This document shows positions 12,943 to 25,223 of a stretch of 64,000 bases of DNA, one piece after another. Numbering within the stretch: position 1 is the stretch's first letter; each line of letters starts with the position of its first letter. The translations under genes and the position numbers were made by a program. The DNA lies in assembly GCF_025698545.1 (NCBI RefSeq), contig NC_068569.1, forward strand, positions 9,176,001 through 9,240,000, written 5' to 3'. The notes beneath the pieces were generated by a model that made no database searches, was not told the DNA's origin, and saw only the letters and a program-made list of their open reading frames with translations. The DNA is from Gossypium raimondii (lineage: Eukaryota; Streptophyta; Magnoliopsida; Malvales; Malvaceae).

Positions 12943-15900
12943 ATGGGGGTATATCTCAGCACCCCAAAAACTGAGAAGTTATCAGAAGATGGTGAAAATG
13001 ACAAGCTTCAATTTGGATTGTCATCCATGCAAGGATGGCGTGCATCTATGGAAGATGCTGTAAGTTCTCTCTCTACCTTCTCATTGTTTGACTTAATATA
13101 CTATCTTTGAATCATTAACTAAAGCCATCGGACTTGCCTTCTGTTAACGACAAATCGTAATATCTGCTTTTCATATATCTAGTATACGTCTCTTAACAAG
13201 GCATTAAATAATATCTAGTCTTGGCCAATATCCTATGTCTAGTGTATTGAATAAATACTAATAACTGCTTATCTTACACCTATTACATGCTTCTTGACAT
13301 GGTATTAAGAATCATATAACTTTTAAGCTGAGTGTTAAGATCGCATCATCACAAGGCAGTGAGAAAGTTCCTTAGTCTTTTACTGATTCTATTTTTTTGA
13401 ATATCAAATCAGATTATAAAGATTTCAAAAGTTAATCTGCTACTTTCTTAAAGTTATTTCACATTGATTGGAATGTTGTGAATCATGACAATAAATTGAC
13501 ATGTAATTTCTTAAAGTTATTTCATATTGATGCTAAGGAATCAAATTACATGATATACATGCTAAAGATAGACATGAGACTTAGCTGGTAATATTAGTCT
13601 GATATCTATGGCACAAGGGATTTTTTTCTTTTTTTTTTTGTGTGTGTGTGCCGGTGCATGCGTACTTGGTGCTGGTTGGTGCGTGGGGGTTAGCACCTAT
13701 GGTACCCAACCTCGAGGATGAGTGTTTGATATGGGTATATGTCCAAAACTGGCATGCTCTATTTTTTTCTAAGCTTTTTCACATGTTTGGAAGATCACAC
13801 TTCGATATCCATGTCTAAATATGTGCCAAACACAAGTGTCAAACATGCATATTTGGAAAATGAAGAGTCTAGGTAACATAGGACAGAAGAGTGTCAGTTT
13901 GGACTTTAGAAATATTTATCCCAGGTTACACTTTTCTAAAATTTTCCATTTAGTCCTGATAACATAGGAAAATGAAGAGTCTAGGAAACATAGGATACAA
14001 AAACATGTCCTTTTAATTTGAGCTGTGCTGAAACCTAACGTATTTATCTCAAGAGATAATTTTTGCTTCTTATGCGTGCACACATGCTTTTTTTTGGAAG
14101 TAATTGCTTGATGCATTTCCAACTATGTTGGAAACCTGTTATATCTATGATGTTTGAGGGATACAGGTCCTTGTTAAAAGCATGTCTGCTATAATAATTG
14201 ATGATTATTTCCATTTTAACTACAGGCCATTTTTGTACCTCTTGATAACTCAATTTGCCTTTAATGATGCCATGAATTTGTTTTTATGGTTTTTGCAGCA
14301 TGCAGCATATCTGGATCTGGACGACTCAACATCATTTTTTGGTGTTTATGATGGTCATGGAGGTAAGGATTGAGCTCCCTTTTTTTTGTTTGTTCCTTTA
14401 ATTTTTATCACATCACTTTATTTTTTCTTTAAAAAGTTCACAAAGTTTAGATTTCAGTGAAGTTTTTCTTCCCTTTGCTGGTGCTGTTTGTATTCCTTCT
14501 TCCGAATATAATTTTAGTTATTCCTTTGGCAAATCTTAACTGACCAGTATGTGTGTTGGTCTTGCACTGGTAAAGCTACTAGAGCAAAATTATGTCTTTA
14601 AATACTGAGGTTTTATGATATTACAAGAGACCGACCTGTTGACACCTGAGTGTGTTTAATACATATCATTGGAGGCATTAGCTTTCTCTGTTTGTATGCG
14701 TGTGTCCTTTTCTTTTTGGTTTTGTGCAAATATTATTATATAACTTTTCCTTAACTGTAGGCGAAAGGTGCAACCTTGTTTGTTTAGAAACGGTTATTCT
14801 AACAACTTTTATGTTTTCAATTCATAAAAAGGAGACAAAGAGAAAGCTAAAAACTTGGATCTAAGGATGTACCTCATCAAATCTTGTTTTTTCTTTTCTT
14901 GTTTCTGTTTTTAGCACTCTTTCGGTACAAAATAATATCTGAAGATAATGTTGAGTTGACAGTTCAGTCCCATATAGTATACGGTGCCTTAATTGGTGGA
15001 GCTATTTTCTTTTATTTGAAGGCCATTTGTAGTGTCCAGTTGAGCCCAATAATCCTTTTAAAATTTGACTTGCACTGACACTCCAATGACCTCGTTAATG
15101 ATTCTGAATATACCATCACCCTTTGATTACCAGTAGAGAGCAAGCTGCATTTTGGGCTTGCTTTTCTTGTATTATGATGATATTTTCTATTAGAAAATGA
15201 GAAAGGGATTGGAGCTGGTTAATCACATTACTGGATGGGTAAGACCTGCATGTACAGGCCATGCCTTAGTTGGCAAAAAGTTCAGCTTCCACCACAGTTG
15301 GGTTCTTAAGATGCTTCTTTGTAATTGATAGAGTTAAGGGCCTAGACACTCAACTCATTCTTGAGTTTCTATGCAATGCATGCTTATGTCTGGCTGCAAA
15401 GTTTCTTCTTGATTTCTCTGCTAAAATTGGATTTGAATGCTTTGAAATATTGATGCATCTTGGAGAGTTTCCGGGATGGAGGGTACCTTCCTTTCTCAGG
15501 CAGCTTTTGGTAAACTGAGATTATGTTCTGCATAGTTAATAGTATTTGTAACATTTCATGTTTGTAAACTTATAGAGAAAGTTTTTAGTTCATATAAGTT
15601 GTGTAGGTAAATATTGGTTTCTGTGGAATGCTTTAAACAAAAAGGTTGAGCTGCTCACAACAGAATTGTTACGTTTGCTCTTGTTCCCTTTTTTCTTATT
15701 GATGCTTTCATGATTTTCACAGCTTTTATACATAAAATTAGTTGTTGATCTGATTAAATTCTTTGTACCTAGTCATTTAAGCATATTATATGTGGGTCCA
15801 TTTATCTGTAGGCAAAGCAGTGGCTAAGTTTTGTGCCAAGCATCTTCATCAGCAGGTGCTCAAGCATGAGGCGTATTCAGCTGGAGATATTGGGACTTCA

Positions 15901-18900
15901 GTACAGAAAGCTTTTCTCAGGTTCCTTTACTGGATTTATTTGTGTATTCTTTTGGTAGCAATATACGGAAGATATGTCATAGCTCAACCACAAGGCAGCT
16001 GAAAAATTGCCTTTGACATGTAAGTAATATGTTCTAAGTTTCCTAGGAATCAGGCAATGGACCATGTGCTTGGAGCTCCATGATCATTGCCACTCAAAAT
16101 TTGTTAATGCCATACATGGTTGTTTAAAGTTTTTCCTTTTCATCTAATGAATCCCTTATGACACTGATGAAATTGCATTTTGTTATTTACATAAATGTTA
16201 CTGTTTTTAATGGATAGTTTATTTATAGCTCCATTCTGGCATATGCTAGTGCCACTGCATTTTTGACCGTTTAGGTCATTGTTCTCTAGCATCTTTTGCT
16301 TTTTTCACTCATGAACTTGAAATTTAAGAGTATGATCAACTTCATTTTACCGGATAAAATATGATATAGTAAGGCTGCTTCTTGTTAATTGTTTCTTCTG
16401 CTATACATGCATTCAACTGCTATTTTTTTTATCATACAGAATGGATGAGATGATGTGTGGACAAAGAGGGTGGAGAGAATTAGCAGTCCTGGGAGATAAA
16501 ATGGACAAAGTTTCTGGTTTTGTTGAAGGGTTTGTATGGTCTCCTAAGGGTGATGAAGCCAATGACCATTTTGATGATTGGCCTCCTGAGGAGGTATTTT
16601 TGTGATAGAAAACTAAATTTTTGTCTTAGGTGTATGAAGCAATTTCATTTTGTATGTTACTAGACAATGTTTCAGTAAGATCTAAGCTGCAAGACCTTAA
16701 GTTTTTCTTAAGTTGCTGTGCTCATTCATGCAAAGGAGTCCAAGTTTTCAACTAACCCATTACCTGTTCTATAGTAATATGCTCTAGATTTTGGTTTTAG
16801 GAGTATTCTTGCATAATAAACTCTTTATAAATTAGTTTTGTTATTTGCTTATTTGGTAAACTGGAAAATTTTTATGGGAATACCAATAACAGAAGCTTCG
16901 TGTCTTGTGAACTTTATACAAACACTTTTTATACTATTTTTAGTGAACTTAGACGTTTTTAATTTTACCAATCAATACTTTTTTAGGGAAATGACTTAAT
17001 TGAACCAACTCTATGAAGTATGCTAATTTTAATTGAGGTAGGATATATTGAACATGATTAGTTAAGTTCACTATATTGTTTTTAGGCCTTGATCAAGAGA
17101 GGGTTGTTAACAAAGGAAGAGGAAAGTTATTAGAAACTTTTTTGAGTTCTATGAGCCTTTGAGAAGCCTAAACAACGGAGAGTGGATATAATTAAGGAGA
17201 AGGAAGATCTTTGCTTGAGGTTTTAAGATTTATTACAAGGAATTCGATACAAACTGGATTGGAAATAATATAAAAGGGGCGTGTGGACCCTTCTTATGTT
17301 AAAAGGGGTTGGATTTCTTCTTATTTTGCCCTATGATTCTGTAGAAGAAAATTGGAAAACATGAAGGAAACTAGCGTTCCGATAAGTACACTCTGGTTGT
17401 ATGTTTAAGAATTTTCTGCAGGTTACCTAGGACTGTCATTTACTGTGGTTACTTGAAGTATTATTTGTGCTTGAGACTTTACTATGATTCATTTAATTCT
17501 TTCAATGCAATACCACTAAGTAAGAAGCTTTTGTTTGATTGGTCAAATATGTCTATTTTACTTGTGAGATTCCGATGTTGACTTTTCTGTTGGTTGCAAA
17601 CTAGGGTTCTCACTCTGATTTTCATGGACCTACTTCTGGATGCACAGCCTGTGTTGCAATAATTCGAAACAAGCAACTAGTTGTTGCTAATGCTGGTGAT
17701 TCCCGTTGTGTAATATCTAGAAAGGGGCAGGTACAATTTTCTTTTCTGCAGAACCCTGAAAACAGAATTTCAGAATTTTGTTTGTTTCCACAGAGCCTTT
17801 CCTTAAGGCCTCTCAAAGTTGTGAGATGAAAGGATGTACAAGTTGAATGACAAGTAGTGCTTTTGTCGTAAGTTAATATTCTAGCACTTTTAAGGGACTA
17901 TTGTTCTTGCCCTTTTAACTGCATGGAAATGGTTGTAGAAAGTAGCACATGCTTTTACCATTTTCAATTTTATTGATGATATTAGAGTGAAAAACATTTG
18001 CTCTAAGTGTAATAGTCACTATATTTATTGCTGAACTAGCATGGAAAGCATTTATCAATGCTCCACATTCAGATTCCTTTTTTCTTTTACCTCTCTCCTT
18101 TGGATACACAATATGGTTCCTCTTTAATACGGCATAGCTTAGCTGCTGCATGCTTTCTTTCATAGATGTCACTTTTTACAGGCATATAATTTGTCTAAAG
18201 ATCACAAGCCAGACCTTGAACTGGAGAAAGATAGGATTCTGAAAGCTGGTGGTTTTATTCAAGTCGGACGTGTCAATGGAAGTTTAAACTTGGCCAGGGC
18301 TATTGGTACCTTCTAGATCCAAGGGGACAATGGATCTAATATTTATTTGCTTGTTGGTTTATGATTGTCTTTCACTTGCAGGAGATGCGGAGTTCAAACA
18401 GAACAAAACTTTACCTGCTGAAAGGCAAATTGTAACAGCTAATCCAGACATCAACACTGTAAGTGAATTGCTTTAGCCTTTAATATTTGTGTTATATACT
18501 AGCTCTTTCAGTAAAATTTGATGATGGTCAATTGATTTAGTAAAGCGACTAACTTTTGTAGTATTCTTTAAGCAAAATTAAAAACTTCTTTTTGTATTTT
18601 TTTAAAAAATCAGACGCATGTATAAAACTTTTGCTGCCATTTAAGCAAAAGATACATCGTTCCCAGTTAGTATCCATATTTATCCACATGCTTATAATCT
18701 GGTTTTACCCTCTTTAAAATAGGTTGAGATCTGCGATGACGATGAGTTTCTTGTTTTAGCTTGTGATGGGATTTGGTGAGTCTCCTATTGTAAGAACTTG
18801 CATTCCTTTTACCCTCCTGCTCTGAAATCAACCTTCAGTCCTACCTGGATACCATTCAGAACACTTAGGTAATTTGCAGTAGATGGTTCCAGGCCTGTGA

Positions 18901-19475
18901 CACATTCTGGATGCACACATGCCTACTTGCTAATCATTCTCAAAGATTAAATATCAAGCAATCTGTCATAGGAAATATATACATAACATGTATATGCTTT
19001 GCTCATATTTGTTTATGTATGTATTATGCATTGACATGTGTATATATTAATTTGCTAAAAAGATAAAGAGAACGTAGTGTACCATTTATAGATTCCCTTG
19101 GGAATTGGGAGCTTGTAAGATGGCCATTGCTGAGGATGTTTGTTTTCATTAATTTGAAGATAGCATCGTTGTGTTTTGTTGATTAGGGACTGTATGTCAA
19201 GTCAACAACTAGTGGATTATGTACGAGAGCAGTTGAATTCTGTAAGTTCCTTCACAAAACATTATAAACCTATCAATATAAAGATTCCATTAATTAACTA
19301 CAGATCTCTTCCCATGGTGCAGGAAACTAAACTTTCAGCAATCTGTGAAAGAGTATTCGACAGGTGCTTGGCTCCAACAGCTGGTGGGGAGGGATGCGAC
19401 AACATGACAATGATCCTTGTTCAGTTCAAAAAACCTGTTGGTTCAGGTACTTCTTTGAGCAGCACCCAGCATTGA
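12943..19475 (+). CDS. PP2C60: Protein phosphatase 2C (PP2C60-like)
   Basis: A Mg/Mn-dependent serine/threonine phosphatase of the plant PP2C family, closest in recalled sequence to Arabidopsis PP2C60 (non-clade-A). Exons: 12943-13059, 14299-14362, 15812-15920, 16440-16593, 17605-17730, 18182-18305, 18382-18458, 18723-18775, 19187-19241, 19323-19475; all introns GT-AG and all phases agree, giving 343 residues. Metal-site motifs are intact: RASMEDA (33-39), YDGHGG (56-61, Asp57), GDSR (179-182), ARAIGD (228-233), ACDGIWD (270-276, Asp272) and GCDN (Asp319). [12 protein letters not shown] at the start is the usual subgroup N-terminus and carries Gly2, a possible myristoylation site. The leader is interrupted by an intron (12240-12939). 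The C-terminus after FKKPVGSG is short (see findings). Confidence 0.95.
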
Positions 19476-20894
19476 AAGATCGAACACCCACAAACCAGGT
19501 AAAACGTACATTTGGATTTTGGACCTTAAGAAGCATTAGTCTCTTCTCCTTCACACCAAATTATATTAACCCATTTTCTTCAAAGCTGTAAGCAAACGCG
19601 TAATGAATATTCCACTTTCTTATTATGTAAGTGATTTGCGGTTTATGAGTTGTAAATGATCCAAGGTTTTTCATTTCGCGACTCCGCTATGTCGGGTTTT
19701 TCATTTTGTAAATATGGTGTTAATTGTTATGTTTTTTTCTTTGAAATTTAAGTGGTTTCCCGTGACACTACCAACCTAATAGGTTCAAGCGTGCCTATAT
19801 CTTGTGAGGTCTAACAAGGATCCGATATTATTATCATCATCATCATCATCGTTGAGTTTTAATTTGGTTTGATTGATATTATTATTGTTGTTACAATTTA
19901 AAGACCGAATCCAAATTTAGTTAAGCGAGAAGAATCCTCTATTTTAAATGTTGAAAATTATAAATAACTTAAACATTGTATAAGAGAAAATTCTGAATGA
20001 AATAAAATGGGAAGTTTTAAAAAATAAATAAAAAATCAAAGACACTGACTTAGGAAATGCTTATGTATGGAAGGTGGTCACTTTAAGTAACGATTCGACT
20101 ATCGATTCGACTATCATTGAATAAAAGTGCTATGCACAATGTTCGATTTTTTTTTTTACATAATGTTTGAAAAACTATATGTTATTTTATGTGAAAAAAG
20201 AACTCGTTTTTTTTCTAACATGTTGAGGTTCGAAATTTCTTTTCTTTTCTTTTCTTTATTTTATCTAATCAAGTATTTTTTTTTCTAAAAGATTTTTAAA
20301 GCTTTAATTAAAAATGAGATATTTGCTCCAAATATTCGTAAAACACATCGATAATATGTTTTATAAAGAAAAAAAACTATGCATGTGCAACTTTTTTATC
20401 CATTTGCAAAATTAGGGTCAAAACCCAAGAATGAAATTGAAAATTGAATTCTAAGGTTTATTTAGGAAAAGAGAAGTGTAGGGACTAGGGAGTAAAGAAA
20501 AACTCTGGAATACTAGAGATGTGCTTGTTCTCGACTAAAAACATCAGCCACGGTGAATAAATAATAATAATTAAAATAAAATGTAAAGCCCTCTCCTTTT
20601 ATTTTACTATGTTCCCAGTGATATATCATTGTTGTTTAATAGAAATATATAAAATGAGTTTTGCATGCTCTTAAAGCTCAAAGAAATTTGTGCAATATTG
20701 GAATTTCTGATGAAATTACAAGTACAACCAAAATCAAGTATATAAGAATTCACTGAATTAAATCAAACTAGAAAACTAAGAACCACCATAAAAATTAAAC
20801 TTCAACAAGTTTACTTAGATTAACATATAAGCTTCAGACTATTAAAACATTACATTTTAAATTCTATTTAATATTAATTTTAAGTTATAATTCT
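19476..20894. other. PP2C 3' region and intergenic DNA
   Basis: The first part is probably PP2C 3' untranslated sequence; no single poly(A) signal stands out. A short run of ATC/ATT triplets lies at about 19829-19850. The rest is A/T-rich with no recognised gene. Confidence 0.45.
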
Positions 20895-21292
20895 CTAATC
20901 ATAGGAAAACCAATGAACGGCAGCAGTATCTTTGGCAGCAGGTGCAGGAACATCAGCCATGACCTTTTCTTGGCCCTTGGGGTAATAAATTCCAGTTCGG
21001 TCATGAGGAACCCAGCAGCAACTCCCTTCCATGCTACTCCTCTTCTTCACTTCCTCCGCCTCCACTTTCATCGGCTCTCGAACCGCATCCGTGCCCTTTG
21101 TGCAGTATTTCCTCATTATCGGCCTGCATTCTCAACATAAACACATACACTAATTATCGAGGCTAGAAAAGAGTAAATCATTTTTTTTCTGGATACAAGG
21201 ATGCATGTGATTAATATGCATTAAAATGAAACGACATACTTGAAAAATAAGGAATTGATTGAAGGTGATCCTCTAGTAAACGTTGCTGCCAT
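20895..21292 (-). CDS. Small LEA_3 (SAG21/Lea5)-like protein
   Basis: Two exons, 21292-21240 and 21123-20895, joined across a 116-bp GT-AG intron, encode 93 residues. Exon 1 reads MAATFTRGSPSINSLFF; the split Lys codon leads into KPIMRKYCTKGTDAVREP. Near the C-terminus CCWVPHDRTGIYYPKG resembles the WVPDPVTGYYRPE signature of LEA_3 proteins, which are small stress- or senescence-induced proteins, several of them mitochondrial. The basic, serine-rich N-terminus could be an organelle presequence (inference). A TATA box lies about 80 bp upstream of the ATG. The gene model is well supported by start, splice sites and codon structure; the family call is less certain. Confidence 0.72.
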
Positions 21293-21370
21293 GTGGATAT
21301 TAGTATCTTATCACCAAAGACCCAAATAGCGGGGAAGTAATGGGCAAATCATAAAATGCAATGAAATGGG

Positions 21371-21380
21371 ATTATATAGA
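21371..21380 (-). promoter_or_regulatory. TATA box of the LEA-like gene
   Basis: The minus strand reads TCTATATAAT, 79 bases upstream of the ATG at 21292. This would place the transcript start near 21345 and give a leader of about 50 bases. Confidence 0.6.
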
Positions 21381-21574
21381 GGGGAATGAGGGATGGGCAA
21401 TTCAACATTTTATCCATTTCTCTCTTTTCGATGAACATTTCTGTTGGGGACCTTTTCACTATTCGTCATGTTTTGCCTTTTTCTCTATTAGGATTAGGAT
21501 ACATCTTACCTTACCTTTTTTCTCTCTTCTCATTATTGTTTATTGATGTCAACGTAAAATTTTATATTATTTAA

Positions 21575-22591
21575 GGTTAAATCCACAAGTTGGTACATAA
21601 GTAATATCATTTTTCCATTTTGATATTCAAGGGTATCTAAGCTACTTTTCTATTTTCAAGTCGGTACCTCCATTAGTTAAATGGTTAAGTCTATTTTAAA
21701 AATAAAAAACTTAACCCATAAAATACTATCTAAACTATATCTAACTTTTTATTTTCAAAAGTGTTACCTAAACTATTTTTCTTACTCATTTTATACCAAA
21801 ATGCTATATTTATTAAAAAAGTTCTAGCCAATTATACCGTCACATCATATAAAATTTTAAAATAATTTTACTTTATTTCTCTTTTATTTTTTTTTCATTT
21901 TACATTTTTCTTCTTTTATAATATATGGAATGTCAACGATACTCGAAATTCACACTTCAAAGGTCAAGATGTTAATGATTAATTTTATTTTTTAACTTCA
22001 GTGCTTGTTTGCTCGAGGGATCAGAAAAATTCTTTCATCAATCAAAACTTGTTTTTTTTCAAAACTAGATTAGATTGGCTTGTCGAACCGATTGAACGAG
22101 GAATCAACCTAGGTACCAATTCGAAATAAGGGTTGAATCAATTGACTTGCGAACCAATATTTTTCGGTTTAATCATGCTAAAAATTTGGTTTAATCGATT
22201 TTCTCTATTGTTAAATGTTATTATTTTTATTTTATAAATTTTTAATAATTTAATTGATCAAATTAGATGAACCATTCAAACCGAAAATTAGTGGCCTAAC
22301 TGGTTCAACTATCGGTCCAGTTCTGAAAACCTTAATTAGCTAACAATTGAATTGATAAAAGGTAACAACTTTGGGGGGAAAAGTAATTTATGATGTGACC
22401 AAAAAAAGTAATTGGACATAGTTAAGGTATCAATTTGTAGGTTAAGTTTTTTAAAATTAAATTTAACAGCTAGAGCAATAGGATACCGACTTGCGAGGAA
22501 AAGGGTAGCTTAGGTATCACTTGTCACAACAAAATTTATAATTTCAAAAAAAAAGAGTATAATTTAGATAACAATTTGTGAGATGAATATA
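21575..22591. repeat. Foldback element with long imperfect inverted repeats
   Basis: The left arm (about 21575-21700) contains CACAAGTTGGTAC, TAAGCTACTTTTC and CAAGTCGGTACC. The right arm (about 22430-22590) holds the complements in reverse order: GGATACCGACTTG, AAAAGGGTAGCTTAGGTATC and AACAATTTGTGAG. No transposase frame lies between. Solo LTR B is inserted at its right edge. The element class is not determined. Confidence 0.55.
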
Positions 22592-22596
22592 ATAGC

Positions 22597-25218
22597 TGTG
22601 ATAGCCCGAAATAGGGCCTAATCGGAATAGTGGTTTCGTAACCACAAATCCGAAGTGAAATAATTTAATTTTATAAATTTTTATTAATTAATGATTGATT
22701 GAAATATTGTGTGAAAATATGGATAGAAAATTTTAATGATTTAGTGCCTAATTGAATTTTAGGACTAAATCGAGAAAATGCAAAGTGTGTCTAATTAGTG
22801 ATTAAATGACTTAATTGAATTATTGCATGAAATTGGAAGTGTTTATGTGGCAATTAGACCATAAATTAGTGTTATGGACACAAAAGGGTATTTCTAGAAA
22901 AATATCTAAGTAATGGGTCAAGGGCATTTTTGTCCAAATTGAATAAAAGACAAAATAAAGTGAAAATAAGTGTCCATCTTCTTCAAAATCAGACGTTTGC
23001 TGCCAAAAAAATTCATGTCACCATAGCTAGGGTTCTTATTCTTCCTAAGCTCAATTGTAAGTGATTTCTTGCCCCGTTTTTAATTATTTTCGTATTTTTA
23101 TGCTTATTGATGCTTGAATTTCATGTTTCTACCATTTAATTTAAATGAAATTGAAGTTTAAAAATTGACCCATTCATGATATAATTGTAAATTGATTAGT
23201 GATGTTAGATAATGAATGTTTGAAGTGTTAACTACAAGTTTTACTAGATGAATTTCAATGAAAATGTTGAAAAAGGGCTAAATTGTGAAAGATGGTAAAG
23301 TGTGCATAAAGTTGTGATTTTGTGAAATTGAGGGCTGTTATGAGCATGAAATATGATTTAGTGAAGTTTGAAATTTAAGAATTTAGTGAATTTTATTTTT
23401 ACGAGCTTAGGGACAAAAGTGGAATTTTTGAAAAGTTTTGGGGAAAAATGTAAATTTGTCAAAATGTTGTGTATGAATTGTATTTGAATGAAATGTTGAT
23501 AAAATGTATTAAATTGTGTTAATATAGATCAAGAAAGAAGAAATAGTGCAAGTGATCGGGGAAAAGAGAAAGTTATCGACTAAATTACAAAAATAGTCGT
23601 TTTGCATCCGAGGTAAGTTATGTGTAAATAATAGTAATATATTTTATAAACTGTGAATTTATTTGATATGTGAATCAATATTGAATGTAGAAGGAAAATT
23701 GTTCATGAATTATTCAAGTGTTAAAGTGTTGAAAATAAAGTGTTAAGTGTAAATTCCCGGTTGAACTTAGGAATAGAAGTGGATACAAGTGACATGTCAC
23801 TAGAGGTCGATGTTACATGTTACAGTGAGTCCCGGTGCTGGGTGATCTAGCATGTGTTGCGACACTGACGACTTGTGTGAGCAGGCCGTGGACATTTCCA
23901 GTGTTATTGATCGGTGGTAGCTTGCTACGTTTGATGGTAACCGGCTACATTTCAGTGGTAACCGGCTACATAACAGTGGTAACCGGCTACATATCGTGTT
24001 GCACTTATGTGCTAAATCTCTACGTCTGTGTATATTCCGAGTGTTCAACGGGATTAATGATGGGTTAAAGTGAATATGAAATGAAGTGTGTATGCAGGTA
24101 TAATTGAAAGAATTGAGCATATGTGATAAATGTTAAGTGTGAAAATGTATATGCAAGTGAATTGGTAAGATTGTGCATGTGTTAGTGATTGAAATTGCTA
24201 AGAAATGTTTTGATTAGTTATATGTTAAAAGTGTTAATTATTAAATGAGTAATTATTGTTTACATGTAACTTACTAAGCTATTTATAGCTTACACCTTTC
24301 TTTCTTTTCCTTTGTTTTATAGTGATTTGAACTTGATCGAATTGGGGATCGTCGGAGCTCGTATCACACTATCATAATCATCTCGGTATTATGTAATTTT
24401 CAAAATGTTTAAACTATGGCATGTATAGGGTCTTAATCATTTTGAGCATGTTCAAATGATATGGCTAATATTAGCTATTGAAGTAGCTATTAAAGAATAT
24501 ATTTTGGTGTTATGTATGTTAAAATGGTAACTAATTCAAAGAAGCAGTTTCTTTGACAGCAGCAGTGACGTGAATGTGAAAAATCACCATAAATAGTAGA
24601 AATGGAATTAGAGAGTGAATTATATATGGAATTAAAGCTTATCAAGTCTATTTTTATATGAAAGAAACGGTGTAGGCAAAGGAATTCTGTATTTTGAAAT
24701 ATTTGAATTTTAGTGAGATAGGGTCAGAATGGTTTTTGAAGTCCCCTGTTCTGACTTTAAAAAATCATTATAAATTGTACAGAAAGAATTATGGGTCATA
24801 ATTTATATGTGTAGATTTCTTAGTGAGTCTATTTTCAAAAGAAACAAACGATAATCTTATATGTATTCTGTACAAAGAGATAATTGATTTTTAGTGCTGA
24901 GAGGTCAGATCTGTCGAGCTGTGAAACAGGGGATACTTTAATGAATAAACTGTACTAATTGGCTAAGTCAAAAATTCTGAAAATTTTATGGTAAGTAGGA
25001 ATATGAGTCTAGTTTCAGGGAAAATTTACGGATTTAAATTTTGAGTTCTGTAACTTGAGCTATAATTAAATTAGTGAAAGTTATGCAGGTAGACAGTTTT
25101 GTTGTGAACAGTGAATTTAATTTTAAAAGCAATTTTTTTTATGCTCTGAATTGGTAAGTTAAATTGGATAACATCTCGTACTCGATTCCGGCGACGGCCT
25201 CGGGTAAGGGGTGTTACA
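22597..25218 (+). mobile_element. Solo LTR B (2.6 kb)
   Basis: Begins TGTGATAGCCCGAAATAGGG, ends GGTAAGGGGTGTTACA, and is flanked by the 5-bp duplication ATAGC (22592-22596, 25219-25223). It shares the block GTGGTTTCGTAACCACAAAT near its 5' end and a CCGGCGACGG block near its 3' end with other members of the family. There is no gag-pol reading frame. A short minisatellite (23929-23993) lies at its midpoint. Confidence 0.85.
23929..23993 (+). repeat. Mid-LTR minisatellite in LTR B
   Basis: The unit GTGGTAACCGGCTACAT with a short spacer appears three times (about 21-bp period), preceded by a degenerate copy. The open frames on both strands here come from the repeat. Confidence 0.75.
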
Positions 25219-25223
25219 ATAGC

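Noticed and set aside
14182-14373. Plus frame extending upstream of PP2C exon 2
   Set aside because: The real exon starts at 14299 after a TTTTGCAG acceptor; the upstream part is intron.
15270-15518. 82-codon frame in PP2C intron 2
   Set aside because: No ATG-led family match and no splice signals that would join it in frame to the phosphatase.
22597-25218. Reading LTR B plus a neighbouring LTR as one full-length retrotransposon
   Set aside because: Each LTR has its own 5-bp target duplication and no gag-pol lies between any pair in the same orientation, so they are independent solo LTRs.
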